From Lysobacter sp. KIS68-7 (lineage in GTDB: Bacteria > Pseudomonadota > Gammaproteobacteria > Xanthomonadales > Xanthomonadaceae), in contig NZ_CP089925.1 in NCBI RefSeq assembly GCF_021284745.1, positions 2,231,001-2,295,000 of the forward strand: DNA of 64,000 nucleotides. Direction: 5' to 3'. This document shows positions 52,650 to 61,034 of this stretch, in pieces (the stretch's first letter is position 1; every line of letters starts with the position of its first letter). The notes below the pieces were generated by a model. It did not search any database and had not been told where the DNA came from. It was given only the letters and a program-made list of their open reading frames with translations. The translations under genes were made by a program, and so were the position numbers.

Positions 52650-55027
52650 TGCAGCTTCTCGCAGGCGATGGTGCCGAGGTCCACGGTGCCGGCGGCGTCC
52701 TGGGCCGGCACGTCCACCTTGCACGCGAAGTTGCCGTCGTCGCTTTCCACGCGCACGTCGTTCTGGCCGACCTGCAAGGTCTCGAAGTAGAACAGGCCGT
52801 CGGTGCCGATCGGCATGCCCGCGTCACCGTCCTTCACGTGCGCAAGATCGCCCGCCGCCTGTCCCGCGTAGCGGAAGTGGCCCTTCACCGCGCGCACCGC
52901 GTGCGCATCGAGCACGAGGATCGAACCGGTGTTGCGCGCCACGCGCAGCTGGTGGACCGGCTTCTCGCCCAGGTCGACCCCGGCCGGGATGGCGGCGTCA
53001 TCGAGGCTGAGGCGGTTCGGGTAGTAGGGCAGCATGTCGCGCACGAGCAGGTCGCCGTGCTTGTCGGTGCGGCCGATGCGCTGGTTTTCGCGCAGCACCG
53101 GAACGTCCGCCATGCCGGGCACGCGCACGAGCGCGAAGCTGCTGTCGATCGGCGGCGTGGCGAACACCCGGCCGCCGACGGCGACGATCGCGCCGGTCGC
53201 CGTGGCGCGGAGGTTGGTGTCGTCGCCGTTGCGCTCGGCTTCGAGCAGGTAGCGGCCGTGCGTGCCTTCGTATTCGCCCAGGCCGAAGCCGATCGTGCGG
53301 CCGCCTTCGCGCTGCACGTTGACGGCGTAACCAAAGCCTTGCTCCAGCGGACGCGAGCGCTGCGCGTTGAAGCCGTAGCCATCGTGCGACACGCCATCGC
53401 GCTCCTGGTGGCGCGCGGTGAAGCCGACGTTGTCGCGCGAGAACGCCATGTTGAGCGTCAGCTGGATGCTGGTGTCGCGGAAGAAATCCGATTCGGTGCG
53501 CTGGCCGAGCAGGTACAGCGAGGTCAGCTCGCCGATGCGCCACGCGGTGGAGAAACCCGCACTGCGCTCGAGCGGCAGGCCATCGCGCTTCTGCCGGCCC
53601 GCGTTGAGCTGCACGCTCAGGCGGCTCGTCGGGGAGAAGGAGAAGGCGGCGTAGTCGTTCTCGCGCACGGTGCCGAGCGAGCGGACGAGCGGGTCGGACA
53701 GCGCGCGGTAGTCGCTGGTCGCGCGCAGCGCACCCAGGCCGAAAGACCAGGAACGCGCGCTCCAGCTGTAGTTGGCCGAATACGCGTGGCCGTGGTCGAG
53801 CAGGTCGGCATCGCTCACCGCGTAGGCGAAGGCGAACTCTCCGAAGCCCGTGCGCAGCGCGGTGTCCACGCCCGCGTTGCGGACGTTGTCGTCGCCTTCG
53901 ATGCGGCCGCCGAGGGTGACCGCGTCGCTCAGGCCGCGGCGATACCAGCCTTGCGCGGCGGTGTCGTCGGCGTAGTCGCCGTTGCCGAAACCGCCATCCG
54001 TGCGCGGCTTGCCCACGCGGAACGAATACTCGCTCAGTCCCTTCGCCAGCAGGCGCGGGCTGCCGCCGTAGTACGACTGCGTGGCGAGCTCGGTGCGATT
54101 GCCGAGCGGATCGCGCACGATGACGCGCACGTCGCTACGGCCCGGCGGAATGCCGAGCTGTTCGAGCGTGAAGGGACCGGCGCCGAATTCGCGGCGGCCG
54201 ATCAGTGCGCCGTTCGCATACACCTCGACCGTGCCGGGCGTCTGCAGCACACCGGAGAAATACGGGCGCGGCACCGTGACGAGATAGGGATCCTGATCGA
54301 ACGCGCGCTCCACGCCCACGCCGCCGAGCAACTGCCCGCCGCCGAGCGGATCGCGCGCGATCGCGTACTGGTCGCCCACGGTCCAGCGCTGCATGGCGGA
54401 GACGCGGTCGTATTCGAAGCGCGTCATGCCGCGCAGCCAACCGTCGATGTTGTTCCATCCGCCGGTGGAGCGCAGCGCGGCGTTGCCGCGGCCGATGGCG
54501 GCGTCGAAGAAGAGATTGCGTTCGTCGCGCGTGCCGACGGTGGCGGCATAGTTGGCGAACGCGGTCCACGAAGGCGTGCCCTGTTCGCCCGTGTTGCCGC
54601 GCGGGGACATCGTGGCGGTCTGGCGCGGCAGGCGCTCGGGACGCAGCGTCAGGTCCAGGCGCAGTTGGTCGCGGTCGATCGCGAACGTGCTGCCGTGGTT
54701 GAGGGCGCGCAGCGAAATGAAGTGGCCCTGGCCGAGCGGTTCGGCCACGACGCCGGAAGTGTCGATGCCGGCGGTGATGAGCGCCTGTTGTTCGACAAGG
54801 ACATCGTCGCCGCGTGCGATCACCGGCGCGACACCGACGCAACGCGCGTTGATGCACAGGTCGAGCAGAAGCGTTTCATCGCCCGGAAGGGCGTAGACGG
54901 GCAGGGCGAGCGCAAGGCCGAGGCACAGGCCGAGCATGCGTCGCACGGGGAGCCGTGCAACGGAAAGCGTTCGTCCTTGAAGCTTGGAATCCTTCGGGAG
55001 TTTGCGTCCCTGCGTCAGCGGGCGCAT
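52646..55027 (-). CDS. Outer-membrane usher of archaic chaperone-usher pilus
   Basis: A 793-residue FimD/CsuD-type usher that assembles and secretes pilus subunits through the outer membrane. The N-terminal signal region is MLGLCLGLALALPVYA within a longer basic leader (the true start may be later than 55027). An N-terminal chaperone-binding domain (~45-160), a large beta-barrel with plug (VEVYANGALIGRREFGAGPF at ~265-284 and DVRVIVRDPLGNRTE) and a C-terminal domain with ILVLDAHAVRAVKGHFRYA (~704) are visible. Its first codons overlap the chaperone gene by 13 bases. Confidence 0.93.
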   Translation of the reverse strand: MRPLTQGRKLPKDSKLQGRTLSVARLPVRRMLGLCLGLALALPVYALPGDETLLLDLCINARCVGVAPVIARGDDVLVEQQALITAGIDTSGVVAEPLGQGHFISLRALNHGSTFAIDRDQLRLDLTLRPERLPRQTATMSPRGNTGEQGTPSWTAFANYAATVGTRDERNLFFDAAIGRGNAALRSTGGWNNIDGWLRGMTRFEYDRVSAMQRWTVGDQYAIARDPLGGGQLLGGVGVERAFDQDPYLVTVPRPYFSGVLQTPGTVEVYANGALIGRREFGAGPFTLEQLGIPPGRSDVRVIVRDPLGNRTELATQSYYGGSPRLLAKGLSEYSFRVGKPRTDGGFGNGDYADDTAAQGWYRRGLSDAVTLGGRIEGDDNVRNAGVDTALRTGFGEFAFAYAVSDADLLDHGHAYSANYSWSARSWSFGLGALRATSDYRALSDPLVRSLGTVRENDYAAFSFSPTSRLSVQLNAGRQKRDGLPLERSAGFSTAWRIGELTSLYLLGQRTESDFFRDTSIQLTLNMAFSRDNVGFTARHQERDGVSHDGYGFNAQRSRPLEQGFGYAVNVQREGGRTIGFGLGEYEGTHGRYLLEAERNGDDTNLRATATGAIVAVGGRVFATPPIDSSFALVRVPGMADVPVLRENQRIGRTDKHGDLLVRDMLPYYPNRLSLDDAAIPAGVDLGEKPVHQLRVARNTGSILVLDAHAVRAVKGHFRYAGQAAGDLAHVKDGDAGMPIGTDGLFYFETLQVGQNDVRVESDDGNFACKVDVPAQDAAGTVDLGTIACEKLQ

Positions 55028-55779
55028 GCGGCAAGACCCGCCGGGACGTCAGCCGTGAGGACCTGGTTTTCCAGGAGCTGCAATTCCACCTTCGCCGCAT
55101 GCGCGCACGCACCGGCGGGAAGATTGACCTGCACCGGGGCCTGCGCACCGGCCAACAGGTACGGCACTTCGATATTGGCTTCCTTCAGCACCTTGCCGCC
55201 TGCGTCGCGGACGATGGCCTTGCCGCCGTTCGGCGCTGCATAGCCGGTGCCGGTGTTGCGGAAGAGCAGCGTCGCGCCGTGGGCGTCGACCTTGTTCACC
55301 GAGACGCCGACCGCGGGCTTCGCGTTCGCCGGCTGCACGAACACGGGCACGCTGATCTTCGCGAGCATGCGGATGTGGCCCGCCACGGCTTCGGCGTGAC
55401 CGGGGAGTTCCTGGAGTTCGACGCGATACGCCACTTCGGACTTGGTGTCCGGCGACAGCGAGCCGATGCGCACGCGGCCTTCGGCCCCCGGCGCGATCTG
55501 CAGGATCAGCGGATGCACCACCAGGCCGTCGTCGGGCGTGAGCTGCCACTGGCCGTCGGCGTCCATGCGCCAACGCTTCACGTGGACCTCGAAGGCCAAC
55601 GGAAGGTCTTCGTTGTTCGTCATCACCACGGTTTCCACCGGGTGCGAAGCACCGAGATGGATTCGGGTGATGTTGAGGTTGAACTGCGCCGCGGACGCAA
55701 TGCCCGCAACGGTCAACGCGATGGCGATGGCCACGAAGGCGGAGAAGGCCGCGCGCGGGGCCCTGCTGATCGAACGCAT
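55015..55779 (-). CDS. Periplasmic pilus chaperone (PapD/CsuC type)
   Basis: A 254-residue protein with signal peptide MRSISRAPRAAFSAFVAIAI ... GIASAA (~residue 31), a PapD-like domain 1 (FNLNITRIHLGASH at the mature start; EVHVKRW and QIAPGAEGRVRIGS strands) and domain 2. It donates a strand to SCPU subunits in the periplasm. It is separated from the major pilin by 49 bases that contain a strong hairpin. Confidence 0.9.
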   Translation of the reverse strand: MRSISRAPRAAFSAFVAIAIALTVAGIASAAQFNLNITRIHLGASHPVETVVMTNNEDLPLAFEVHVKRWRMDADGQWQLTPDDGLVVHPLILQIAPGAEGRVRIGSLSPDTKSEVAYRVELQELPGHAEAVAGHIRMLAKISVPVFVQPANAKPAVGVSVNKVDAHGATLLFRNTGTGYAAPNGGKAIVRDAGGKVLKEANIEVPYLLAGAQAPVQVNLPAGACAHAAKVELQLLENQVLTADVPAGLAACAR

Positions 55780-55795
55780 GGGTGTGTTACCGAAG

Positions 55796-55821
55796 GGTGC
55801 CCGGCCTCGCGGCCGGGCACC
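55796..55821 (-). other. Intercistronic hairpin between pilin and chaperone genes
   Basis: A perfect 11-bp GC-rich stem, GGTGCCCGGCC / GGCCGGGCACC, closed by a 4-base loop (TCGC on the plus strand), lies in the 49-base gap. There is no T-run after it in the reading direction (CTTCGG follows), so it is more likely an RNA stabiliser or attenuator that keeps the pilin message high relative to the downstream genes. Confidence 0.8.
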
Positions 55822-55828
55822 GGGTGGA

Positions 55829-56365
55829 TCAGAAGTTCACGGTGTAGCCGACGGTGTCGGCGTAGCTGCCGTTCGCCACGTCCTGGCCGCCCGGGATCGA
55901 GCCGTAGGTCGTGAAGGTCTGTTCGGCGTTGTTCGGCGAGGAAGCGACGGTCACGTCGTTCGCGCCGGCGGCCGGGGACAGCGTGCAACCCCAGACGACC
56001 GAGCGGCCGGAGTCGCTATAGATCTGGTAGCCGAGGCGGTTGGTGCCGCTCGCCATCTGGCGGACGGGCGCGCCGCACGTCGAACCGGCGCCCTTGTTCG
56101 CCGGCAGGCCTTCGTCGAGCGTGATCTTGATGGCCGTGCCCTTGGTGCAGCGGATCTTGATCGAGCCCGAACCCGTGGCGGCGGTGGACGCGTTCGCGCC
56201 GACCGAGTCATAGGTGCCGAACGCGATGCCGGTGGCCGGCGTGGAGATCACGCAGCTCGGCGAAACGGTGGCGGTGACCTGGAAGGTGTTGCCCACGGTG
56301 GCGGCGGAAGCATTGGCGGCGACGAGCGCCGTCGCGAGAGCGAGGAGGATCGGAGCAGAACGCAT
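55829..56365 (-). CDS. Major spore coat U-domain pilin (Csu-like)
   Basis: A 178-residue exported subunit: signal peptide MRSAPILLALATALVAANASA (~21) and mature start ATVGNTFQVTATVSPSCVIS, with the SCPU pattern GIAFGTYDSV and the ending GGQDVANGSYADTVGYTVNF. First gene of the operon and thus likely the main shaft subunit; a CAGGGGAA ribosome binding site lies before the start (56372-56379, reading leftward). Order pilin-chaperone-usher-SCPU-SCPU matches archaic chaperone-usher systems such as Csu of Acinetobacter, with fewer minor subunits. Confidence 0.9.
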   Translation of the reverse strand: MRSAPILLALATALVAANASAATVGNTFQVTATVSPSCVISTPATGIAFGTYDSVGANASTAATGSGSIKIRCTKGTAIKITLDEGLPANKGAGSTCGAPVRQMASGTNRLGYQIYSDSGRSVVWGCTLSPAAGANDVTVASSPNNAEQTFTTYGSIPGGQDVANGSYADTVGYTVNF

Positions 56366-56486
56366 TTTGTGTTTCCCCTGGAGCTTGGTCGTGCGGAGCC
56401 GGACGACTCCGTGGCGTTAAAAACTAGTGACGACCCCTCGGGGGAGCAACGAAAAACTGGTGTGGTTCACAGATACGTATCGAAAG

Positions 56487-56502
56487 TGTGACGTACGTCA
56501 CA
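56487..56502. promoter_or_regulatory. Perfect CRP/Clp-type binding palindrome
   Basis: TGTGA-CGTACG-TCACA is an exact match to the CRP/Clp consensus TGTGA-N6-TCACA. It lies 121 bases upstream of the pilin start. In Xanthomonads Clp is controlled by cyclic di-GMP, so it could connect pilus expression to that signal. The position relative to a +1 is unknown because no clear promoter was found downstream. Confidence 0.75.
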
Positions 56503-56518
56503 GAAAACGGTTCAGACT

Positions 56519-56532
56519 GAGACCGAGGTCTC
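56519..56532. promoter_or_regulatory. Operator-like inverted repeat GAGACC-GA-GGTCTC
   Basis: A perfect 6-bp inverted repeat with 2-bp centre, 17 bases from the Clp-type site and partly overlapping the region downstream of a possible -10 box. A dimeric regulator could bind it; no candidate is known. Confidence 0.4.
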
Positions 56533-56533
56533 C

Positions 56534-56560
56534 TATTTAGCGAAGTGAATTGGCTGTCAA
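56534..56560 (-). promoter_or_regulatory. Possible promoter upstream of the pilin gene
   Basis: Reading leftward, TTGACA (56560-56555) and TAAATA (56539-56534) have a 15-base spacer, shorter than ideal. If it is real, transcription would start near 56527 and the Clp-type site would lie just downstream, which would favour repression over activation. Confidence 0.35.
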
Positions 56561-56595
56561 TGCGCGTCAGTACGGGTGACGCGCCGCGTCCTATG

Positions 56596-56620
56596 GGTGA
56601 CCCTGCTACCGCAGGTCACC
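56596..56620. promoter_or_regulatory. Inverted repeat GGTGACC-N11-GGTCACC
   Basis: A perfect 7-bp inverted repeat (56596-56602 and 56614-56620), upstream of the possible promoter. The half-site GGTCACC is followed by further GTGAC copies (TTGTGACGTGACG), so this stretch is rich in TGAC words. Purpose unknown. Confidence 0.35.
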
Positions 56621-56652
56621 TTGTGACGTGACGTGGAGGCGCAACGCTACCA

Positions 56653-58149
56653 TTACTCACCCCCGGTTTTCACCGGCAGTTTCATGCGGGGAGGAGGGAG
56701 GGGGTTGACCTGCGCGGAAGCACTCGCCAGGCCCACGGGCGAGGGCTTCTGGCCCCCGCCTGTGCGCAGGTCGTCGTTGACGATCGTGCCGATCGCCTGG
56801 CCATCGCCGAGCGTGGCGTTGACCGGGTTGGTGAGCGTGACGCGGAAGGTTTCGCTCGCTTCGCGCGTCGCGTCGCCGTTGATCGTGACCGCGAAGCTGC
56901 GCGCCGTCTGGCCAGGCGAGAACGTGAGCGAGCCCGACGCGGCGACGTAATCGCTGCCTGCGGTGGCCGTGTCGTTCGACGTCGCGACGGACACAGACAC
57001 CGCGGACGTCGCCGGTGCGGACAGGCGCACGGTGAACGACAAGGTCTTGGTGCCCGACGCGCCTTCCTTGGCGGAGGCATCGTCGATGAACATCTTCGGC
57101 GGCACCGCCGCGGGCTTCCACCCGAGTTGGACCACTTCGAAGTCGCTGGCGCTGAGCGCGCTGAAGGCGGGGTTCAAGGTGCCGTTGTTCCAGCGCACGT
57201 TGAAGGTGCCCGAGATGTACATGTCCGAGCCGTTGTCGGCGACGATCAACCCGTACTTCTGCATCGCGCGGAAGATCTTGCGGGCCACGGGGTCGGTGGT
57301 GCGCGTCACGGGGTCGACGCCGTTGACGCTCTTCTTCAGTCGCAGGCGCGCGCCCATCGGCAATGCGCCGGCGGTCGAGCCCGCGGTGTGCGAGGCGGGA
57401 TAGACGTGGCCGTTGCTGGTGCGCACGGTGACGCGGAAGGCGTGGTTGATGTCGGCGACGGCCGTGTTGGCGGCTTCGTCGTAGCGCACCAGGCCCGGGA
57501 AGATCGCCAGGCCCGCCGCGTCGGCGGAGGTCCAGCCTTCGGGGCGGCGGTCGTTGCGCGTCATGTCGTAGAACGCGCCGGAGCCGGCGTGCCAGCGCTT
57601 CTCGGTGTTCGAATACCACACGTTATAGAGCTCGTAGAGCGTGCGGTTGGTGCAATCGATCATGAGCAAGTGGCGATCGCCCATGTCGCGCTCGTCCACG
57701 CTGCCGGGCGAACCGCCTTCGACCCAGTGCGCCTGCGAAATCGCCTGCGTGGGAATCGGATAGAAGGGAATGCCCGCGCCGGAATTCATGTCGACACCGT
57801 CGCTCTCGTCCCAATAGAGGAACGAAACGGCCTGCTTGGCTTGCGAACCGCTGACGACGGCGTAGGGGAAACCGTAGATGGCGGTGCTGCCGGGCGACGC
57901 CTCGCCGCCGAAATCCGGGTGCAGCTTCCGCGTGGTGCCGATGAAGCCGATGAAGCTGGCCGACTTCGCATCGACCGGCGCCGCGCTGATGTCGGTGTTC
58001 CACCAGTTGTCGGCGGGGAACACGGGCAAGGGCGCGGCGATGGGCGCGCCCTGGGCGGGGACGGTGGCGGGGCACTGTTGCGCGTGGGCCAGGCCGTTGC
58101 ATCCGAGCACGGCGATGGCGAGCGCGAAGGCGATGTTGCGCTTGCACAT
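56653..58149 (-). CDS. Exported protein with C-terminal Calx-beta domain
   Basis: A 498-residue protein with a signal peptide (MCKRNIAFALAIAVLGCNGLAHA, cleavage ~23). The Calx-beta domain is clear at about residues 372-468: SVSVATSNDTATAGSDYVA, SGSLTFSPGQTARSFAVTI and ASETFRVTLTNPVNATLGDG. The N-terminal 330 residues, beginning with LPVFPADNWWNTDISAAPVD, belong to no family that I recognise; they contain HLLMIDCTNRTLYELYNV and PASHTAGSTAGALPMGARL. Calx-beta domains bind calcium and occur in surface proteins. The gene lies between ligD and the pilus promoter region. Function unknown. Confidence 0.82.
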   Translation of the reverse strand: MCKRNIAFALAIAVLGCNGLAHAQQCPATVPAQGAPIAAPLPVFPADNWWNTDISAAPVDAKSASFIGFIGTTRKLHPDFGGEASPGSTAIYGFPYAVVSGSQAKQAVSFLYWDESDGVDMNSGAGIPFYPIPTQAISQAHWVEGGSPGSVDERDMGDRHLLMIDCTNRTLYELYNVWYSNTEKRWHAGSGAFYDMTRNDRRPEGWTSADAAGLAIFPGLVRYDEAANTAVADINHAFRVTVRTSNGHVYPASHTAGSTAGALPMGARLRLKKSVNGVDPVTRTTDPVARKIFRAMQKYGLIVADNGSDMYISGTFNVRWNNGTLNPAFSALSASDFEVVQLGWKPAAVPPKMFIDDASAKEGASGTKTLSFTVRLSAPATSAVSVSVATSNDTATAGSDYVAASGSLTFSPGQTARSFAVTINGDATREASETFRVTLTNPVNATLGDGQAIGTIVNDDLRTGGGQKPSPVGLASASAQVNPLPPPRMKLPVKTGGE

Positions 58150-58268
58150 GGGAAAGCGTTCCTTGCACTTCCGGGACCGGGCCCGAGCGTCTGCCCGGAC
58201 CCGCGCGAGCGTCAACGCCCGGATGCAGGCAATGGAGGAACGGTCACGTTTCGCCGGGCGAATCCACA

Positions 58269-60752
58269 TCACTCCCAGGCCGACAGGTCTTGTTCGACGG
58301 TGTCGATCCCCGCCCACGGGTCCTTCCGTTGACGTTTTATGCGCGCGAGGGTGCTTCCAATGTCGAAGGCATCGGGCCGTTTGAGTGCCGACAGTTCCGA
58401 CCATGCGAGTGGAACCGCCACGGGTGCGCCGGCGCGTGCGCGCAGCGAGTACGACGCAACGGCGGTCGCGCCGCGGCCGTTGCGCAGGTAATCGATGAAG
58501 ATTTTCCCGGGGCGCAGTTTCAACGTCGCCGTCGCTAGGAAACGGTCGGGGTCGGAACCCGCAAGCGCTTCCGCGAAGCCCTTCGAGAAGTTCTTCACCA
58601 GCGACCACTTGTTTCCCGGCTTCAGCGGGACGACGACGTGCAGTCCCTTGCCGCCCGTCGTCCGCAGGAAGGAGCGCAATCCGAGTTGTTGCAGGAGATC
58701 GCGCACCTGCGATGCGGCGCGCTTCACTTCGGGAAAGGAAACGCCGGGGCCCGGATCGAGATCGAACACGATGCGATCGGCGTGGTCGGGGTCGTCGGCG
58801 TGCGCGCCCCAGGGATGGAATTCGAGCGCATTGAACTGCACGAGTTCGAGCACGCCGGCGGCGTCGTCGGCGACGAGATAGTTGGCGTTGATGCCACCTT
58901 CTTCCTTCAGGCGCACGAAACGCACGATGTCGAGGCCGGGGGTGTGGTGCTTCTGGAAGAAGCAGGCTTTGCCGGCGCCTTGCGGGCAGCGAATGATCGA
59001 CAACGGGCGTCCCGCGATTTCCGGCAGCAGGCGCGGCATCACCGCTTTGTAGTAATCGAAGACCTGCTGCTTGGTGATGTTGCGGTCGGGGAAGATGATC
59101 TTGGTCGGGCTGCTGAGGCGGACTTCGGTGGCGGGGGCGTGTTTCGACGTACCGCGATCGGAGTCGCGCAGGTCGCCGACATCCTTGTCGAGGCGAATCG
59201 TTTTCAGCGACGGCTGCCGCAGGATTCCCGAGCTGCCGGTGCCACGCAGGAAGACCTCGACGACGAACAAGGGCGGAAACCACGTCGCACGCTTCAGTTC
59301 CGCGGTGAGCGCGATGGGCACGTGCACGCTGGGTGTCGAGGATCCGCGCTTGCCGATGTGCGCCACGATGTCACGCAGGTCCTTCTCCGAAAAGCCGGAA
59401 CCGACGCGCCCCACGTACACCCAACCGCGTTCCTTGTCTGGCCGCGCGAGCAGCAACGAACCAAAGCCGTCGCCGCGCGCGCCCTGCCCAGGCGTCGTTC
59501 CCACCACCGCGAATTCATCCGACTCCTGGCGTTTGGTCTTGCGCCAGTCATCGCTGCGTCCCGCGTGGTAGGGCCGATCACCGCGCTTGGAAATGATGCC
59601 TTCGAACTTCTCATCGGACGCGAGCGCGAACGCGGCATCGCCTTCGTCGCCCGGCACGTGTGAGCTGTATGCGAGGTGGGACGTCGGCGTCGCAAGCAAT
59701 TCCTGCAACAACGCCTTGCGCTCGACGAGCGGCACGTTGCGCAGATCGATGCCGTCCACGTGCAGCAGATCGAACACTACATAAGTGAGCGCGCCATGCG
59801 TCTCGCCCGACAAGGTCGCTTGCAGCAGGTTGAAATCCTCCTGCGTGCCGCGGCCCGCGATCAGCTCGCCATCGAAGGCCGCGCGTTGCACACCGAGTTG
59901 TTCGAGTGCCGCGCGCAGCTCCGGCACCTTGCCGGTCCACTCCAGCGCATTGCGCGACCACAGACGCGCCTTTCCGTCGACCAGCGTGGCGACGAGCCGA
60001 TACCCGTCCCACTTCACTTCATGGATCCATTGCGGACCCTTCGGCGCGCTGTCGCCCAGTTTCGCGAGTTGCGGTTCGAAGGCTTCGTTGCGCAGCGCAG
60101 CCTTTTTCGCACCCGCAAGCCCGGCCGCCTTCGCCGCCCAATCCACCTTGCGCCGACGCTTCGGTGCCACGTCAGTTGCCTTCCTGGCCACCTTGCGCGG
60201 CTTCTCGCCCGGCGGCGGTGTCACGTCGCCGAGCAGGTCGTCCGCTTCCAGCTTGCCCGCATACGCATCGGGTTCCTTGAACAACAGCCATTGCGGCTGC
60301 TTCGCCTGCTTGCCCGATCGCACGAGATGCCACTCGCCCTTCAACTTCTCGCCGAACAATTCGAAACGCAGATGGCCCTTGGCAAGTTGCGCCTCCGCGT
60401 CGTAGGGCGTCGTCCACACACCCTGGTCGAAGGTGGCCACGTGCCCGCCGCCGTATTCGCCTTCCGGAATGTTGCCTTCGAAGGAGGCATAGGACAGCGG
60501 ATGGTCTTCCACCTCCACCGCCATGCGTTTCACGCTCGGGTCGTAACTCGGCCCCTTGGGCACCGCCCAACTTTTCAATGCATCGCCGACCTGCAGGCGG
60601 AAGTCGTAATGCCGGCGCGAGGCATGGTGCAACTGCACAACGAACATCGGCCGCTCGCCTTTCGGCGGGCGCTTGCCGGCCGCGTGCGTGCCCGGCGCAG
60701 GCTCGCGCGTCTTGTCGAACCGTCGTTTGCGTCGGTATTCGGTAAGGCTCAT
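58269..60752 (-). CDS. ligD: Bacterial NHEJ ligase LigD (PE-LIG-POL)
   Basis: LigD repairs double-strand breaks by non-homologous end joining with Ku. The 827-residue product has all three modules in the order PE (phosphoesterase, ~residues 1-190; FVVQLHHASRRHYDFRLQ), LIG (~210-520; the adenylated Lys in HEVKWDGYR near 246) and POL (archaeo-eukaryotic primase-like, ~545-827; VFDLDPG near 675 and GGKGLHVVVPL). A Lys/Arg-rich linker joins PE and LIG. No Ku gene is in the window. Divergent from the 59-residue gene, with 74 bases between. Confidence 0.96.
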   Translation of the reverse strand: MSLTEYRRKRRFDKTREPAPGTHAAGKRPPKGERPMFVVQLHHASRRHYDFRLQVGDALKSWAVPKGPSYDPSVKRMAVEVEDHPLSYASFEGNIPEGEYGGGHVATFDQGVWTTPYDAEAQLAKGHLRFELFGEKLKGEWHLVRSGKQAKQPQWLLFKEPDAYAGKLEADDLLGDVTPPPGEKPRKVARKATDVAPKRRRKVDWAAKAAGLAGAKKAALRNEAFEPQLAKLGDSAPKGPQWIHEVKWDGYRLVATLVDGKARLWSRNALEWTGKVPELRAALEQLGVQRAAFDGELIAGRGTQEDFNLLQATLSGETHGALTYVVFDLLHVDGIDLRNVPLVERKALLQELLATPTSHLAYSSHVPGDEGDAAFALASDEKFEGIISKRGDRPYHAGRSDDWRKTKRQESDEFAVVGTTPGQGARGDGFGSLLLARPDKERGWVYVGRVGSGFSEKDLRDIVAHIGKRGSSTPSVHVPIALTAELKRATWFPPLFVVEVFLRGTGSSGILRQPSLKTIRLDKDVGDLRDSDRGTSKHAPATEVRLSSPTKIIFPDRNITKQQVFDYYKAVMPRLLPEIAGRPLSIIRCPQGAGKACFFQKHHTPGLDIVRFVRLKEEGGINANYLVADDAAGVLELVQFNALEFHPWGAHADDPDHADRIVFDLDPGPGVSFPEVKRAASQVRDLLQQLGLRSFLRTTGGKGLHVVVPLKPGNKWSLVKNFSKGFAEALAGSDPDRFLATATLKLRPGKIFIDYLRNGRGATAVASYSLRARAGAPVAVPLAWSELSALKRPDAFDIGSTLARIKRQRKDPWAGIDTVEQDLSAWE

Positions 60753-60826
60753 CGATCCGTCACGGACCCTCCACGGAGGCCCGTCGAATCATTGGACGCT
60801 AGCCCAGCGACGTGAGGAGGTCGTGA

Positions 60827-61006
60827 ATGCGCAAGCGGGAAGGGGGAGGGCAGGAGCCCAATGACAAGCGCACGCAGCGGCGCGATTCCAAGGGGCGTTT
60901 CAGCTACGGCGACAAGCATGCGAGCGCCTCCGAGGAGTCGCATGAGCAAGAGCCCGAAGGGCAACCGCCCGGCGCAGAAAGGGAAGACGGCGAGATGAAG
61001 CACTGA
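60827..61006 (+). CDS. Small basic/acidic protein of 59 residues
   Basis: Translated from ATG 60827 with an excellent ribosome binding site GAGGAGG (60814-60820) at 6-base spacing. The product starts MRKREGGGQEPNDKRTQRRD, then FSYGDKHASASEESHEQE, and ends REDGEMKH. It is entirely hydrophilic and probably disordered, with basic residues first and acidic ones later. No family recognised. It is divergent from ligD and 28 bases before the SRAP gene, so it could be co-expressed with it. Confidence 0.65.
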   Translation: MRKREGGGQEPNDKRTQRRDSKGRFSYGDKHASASEESHEQEPEGQPPGAEREDGEMKH

Positions 61007-61034
61007 ATCCGGCCGGTCGCGCTAGGATTCGTGC

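Noticed and set aside
52649-55243. 864-codon plus-strand frame opposite the usher
   Set aside because: Antisense shadow; the usher, chaperone and pilin genes overlap properly on the minus strand.
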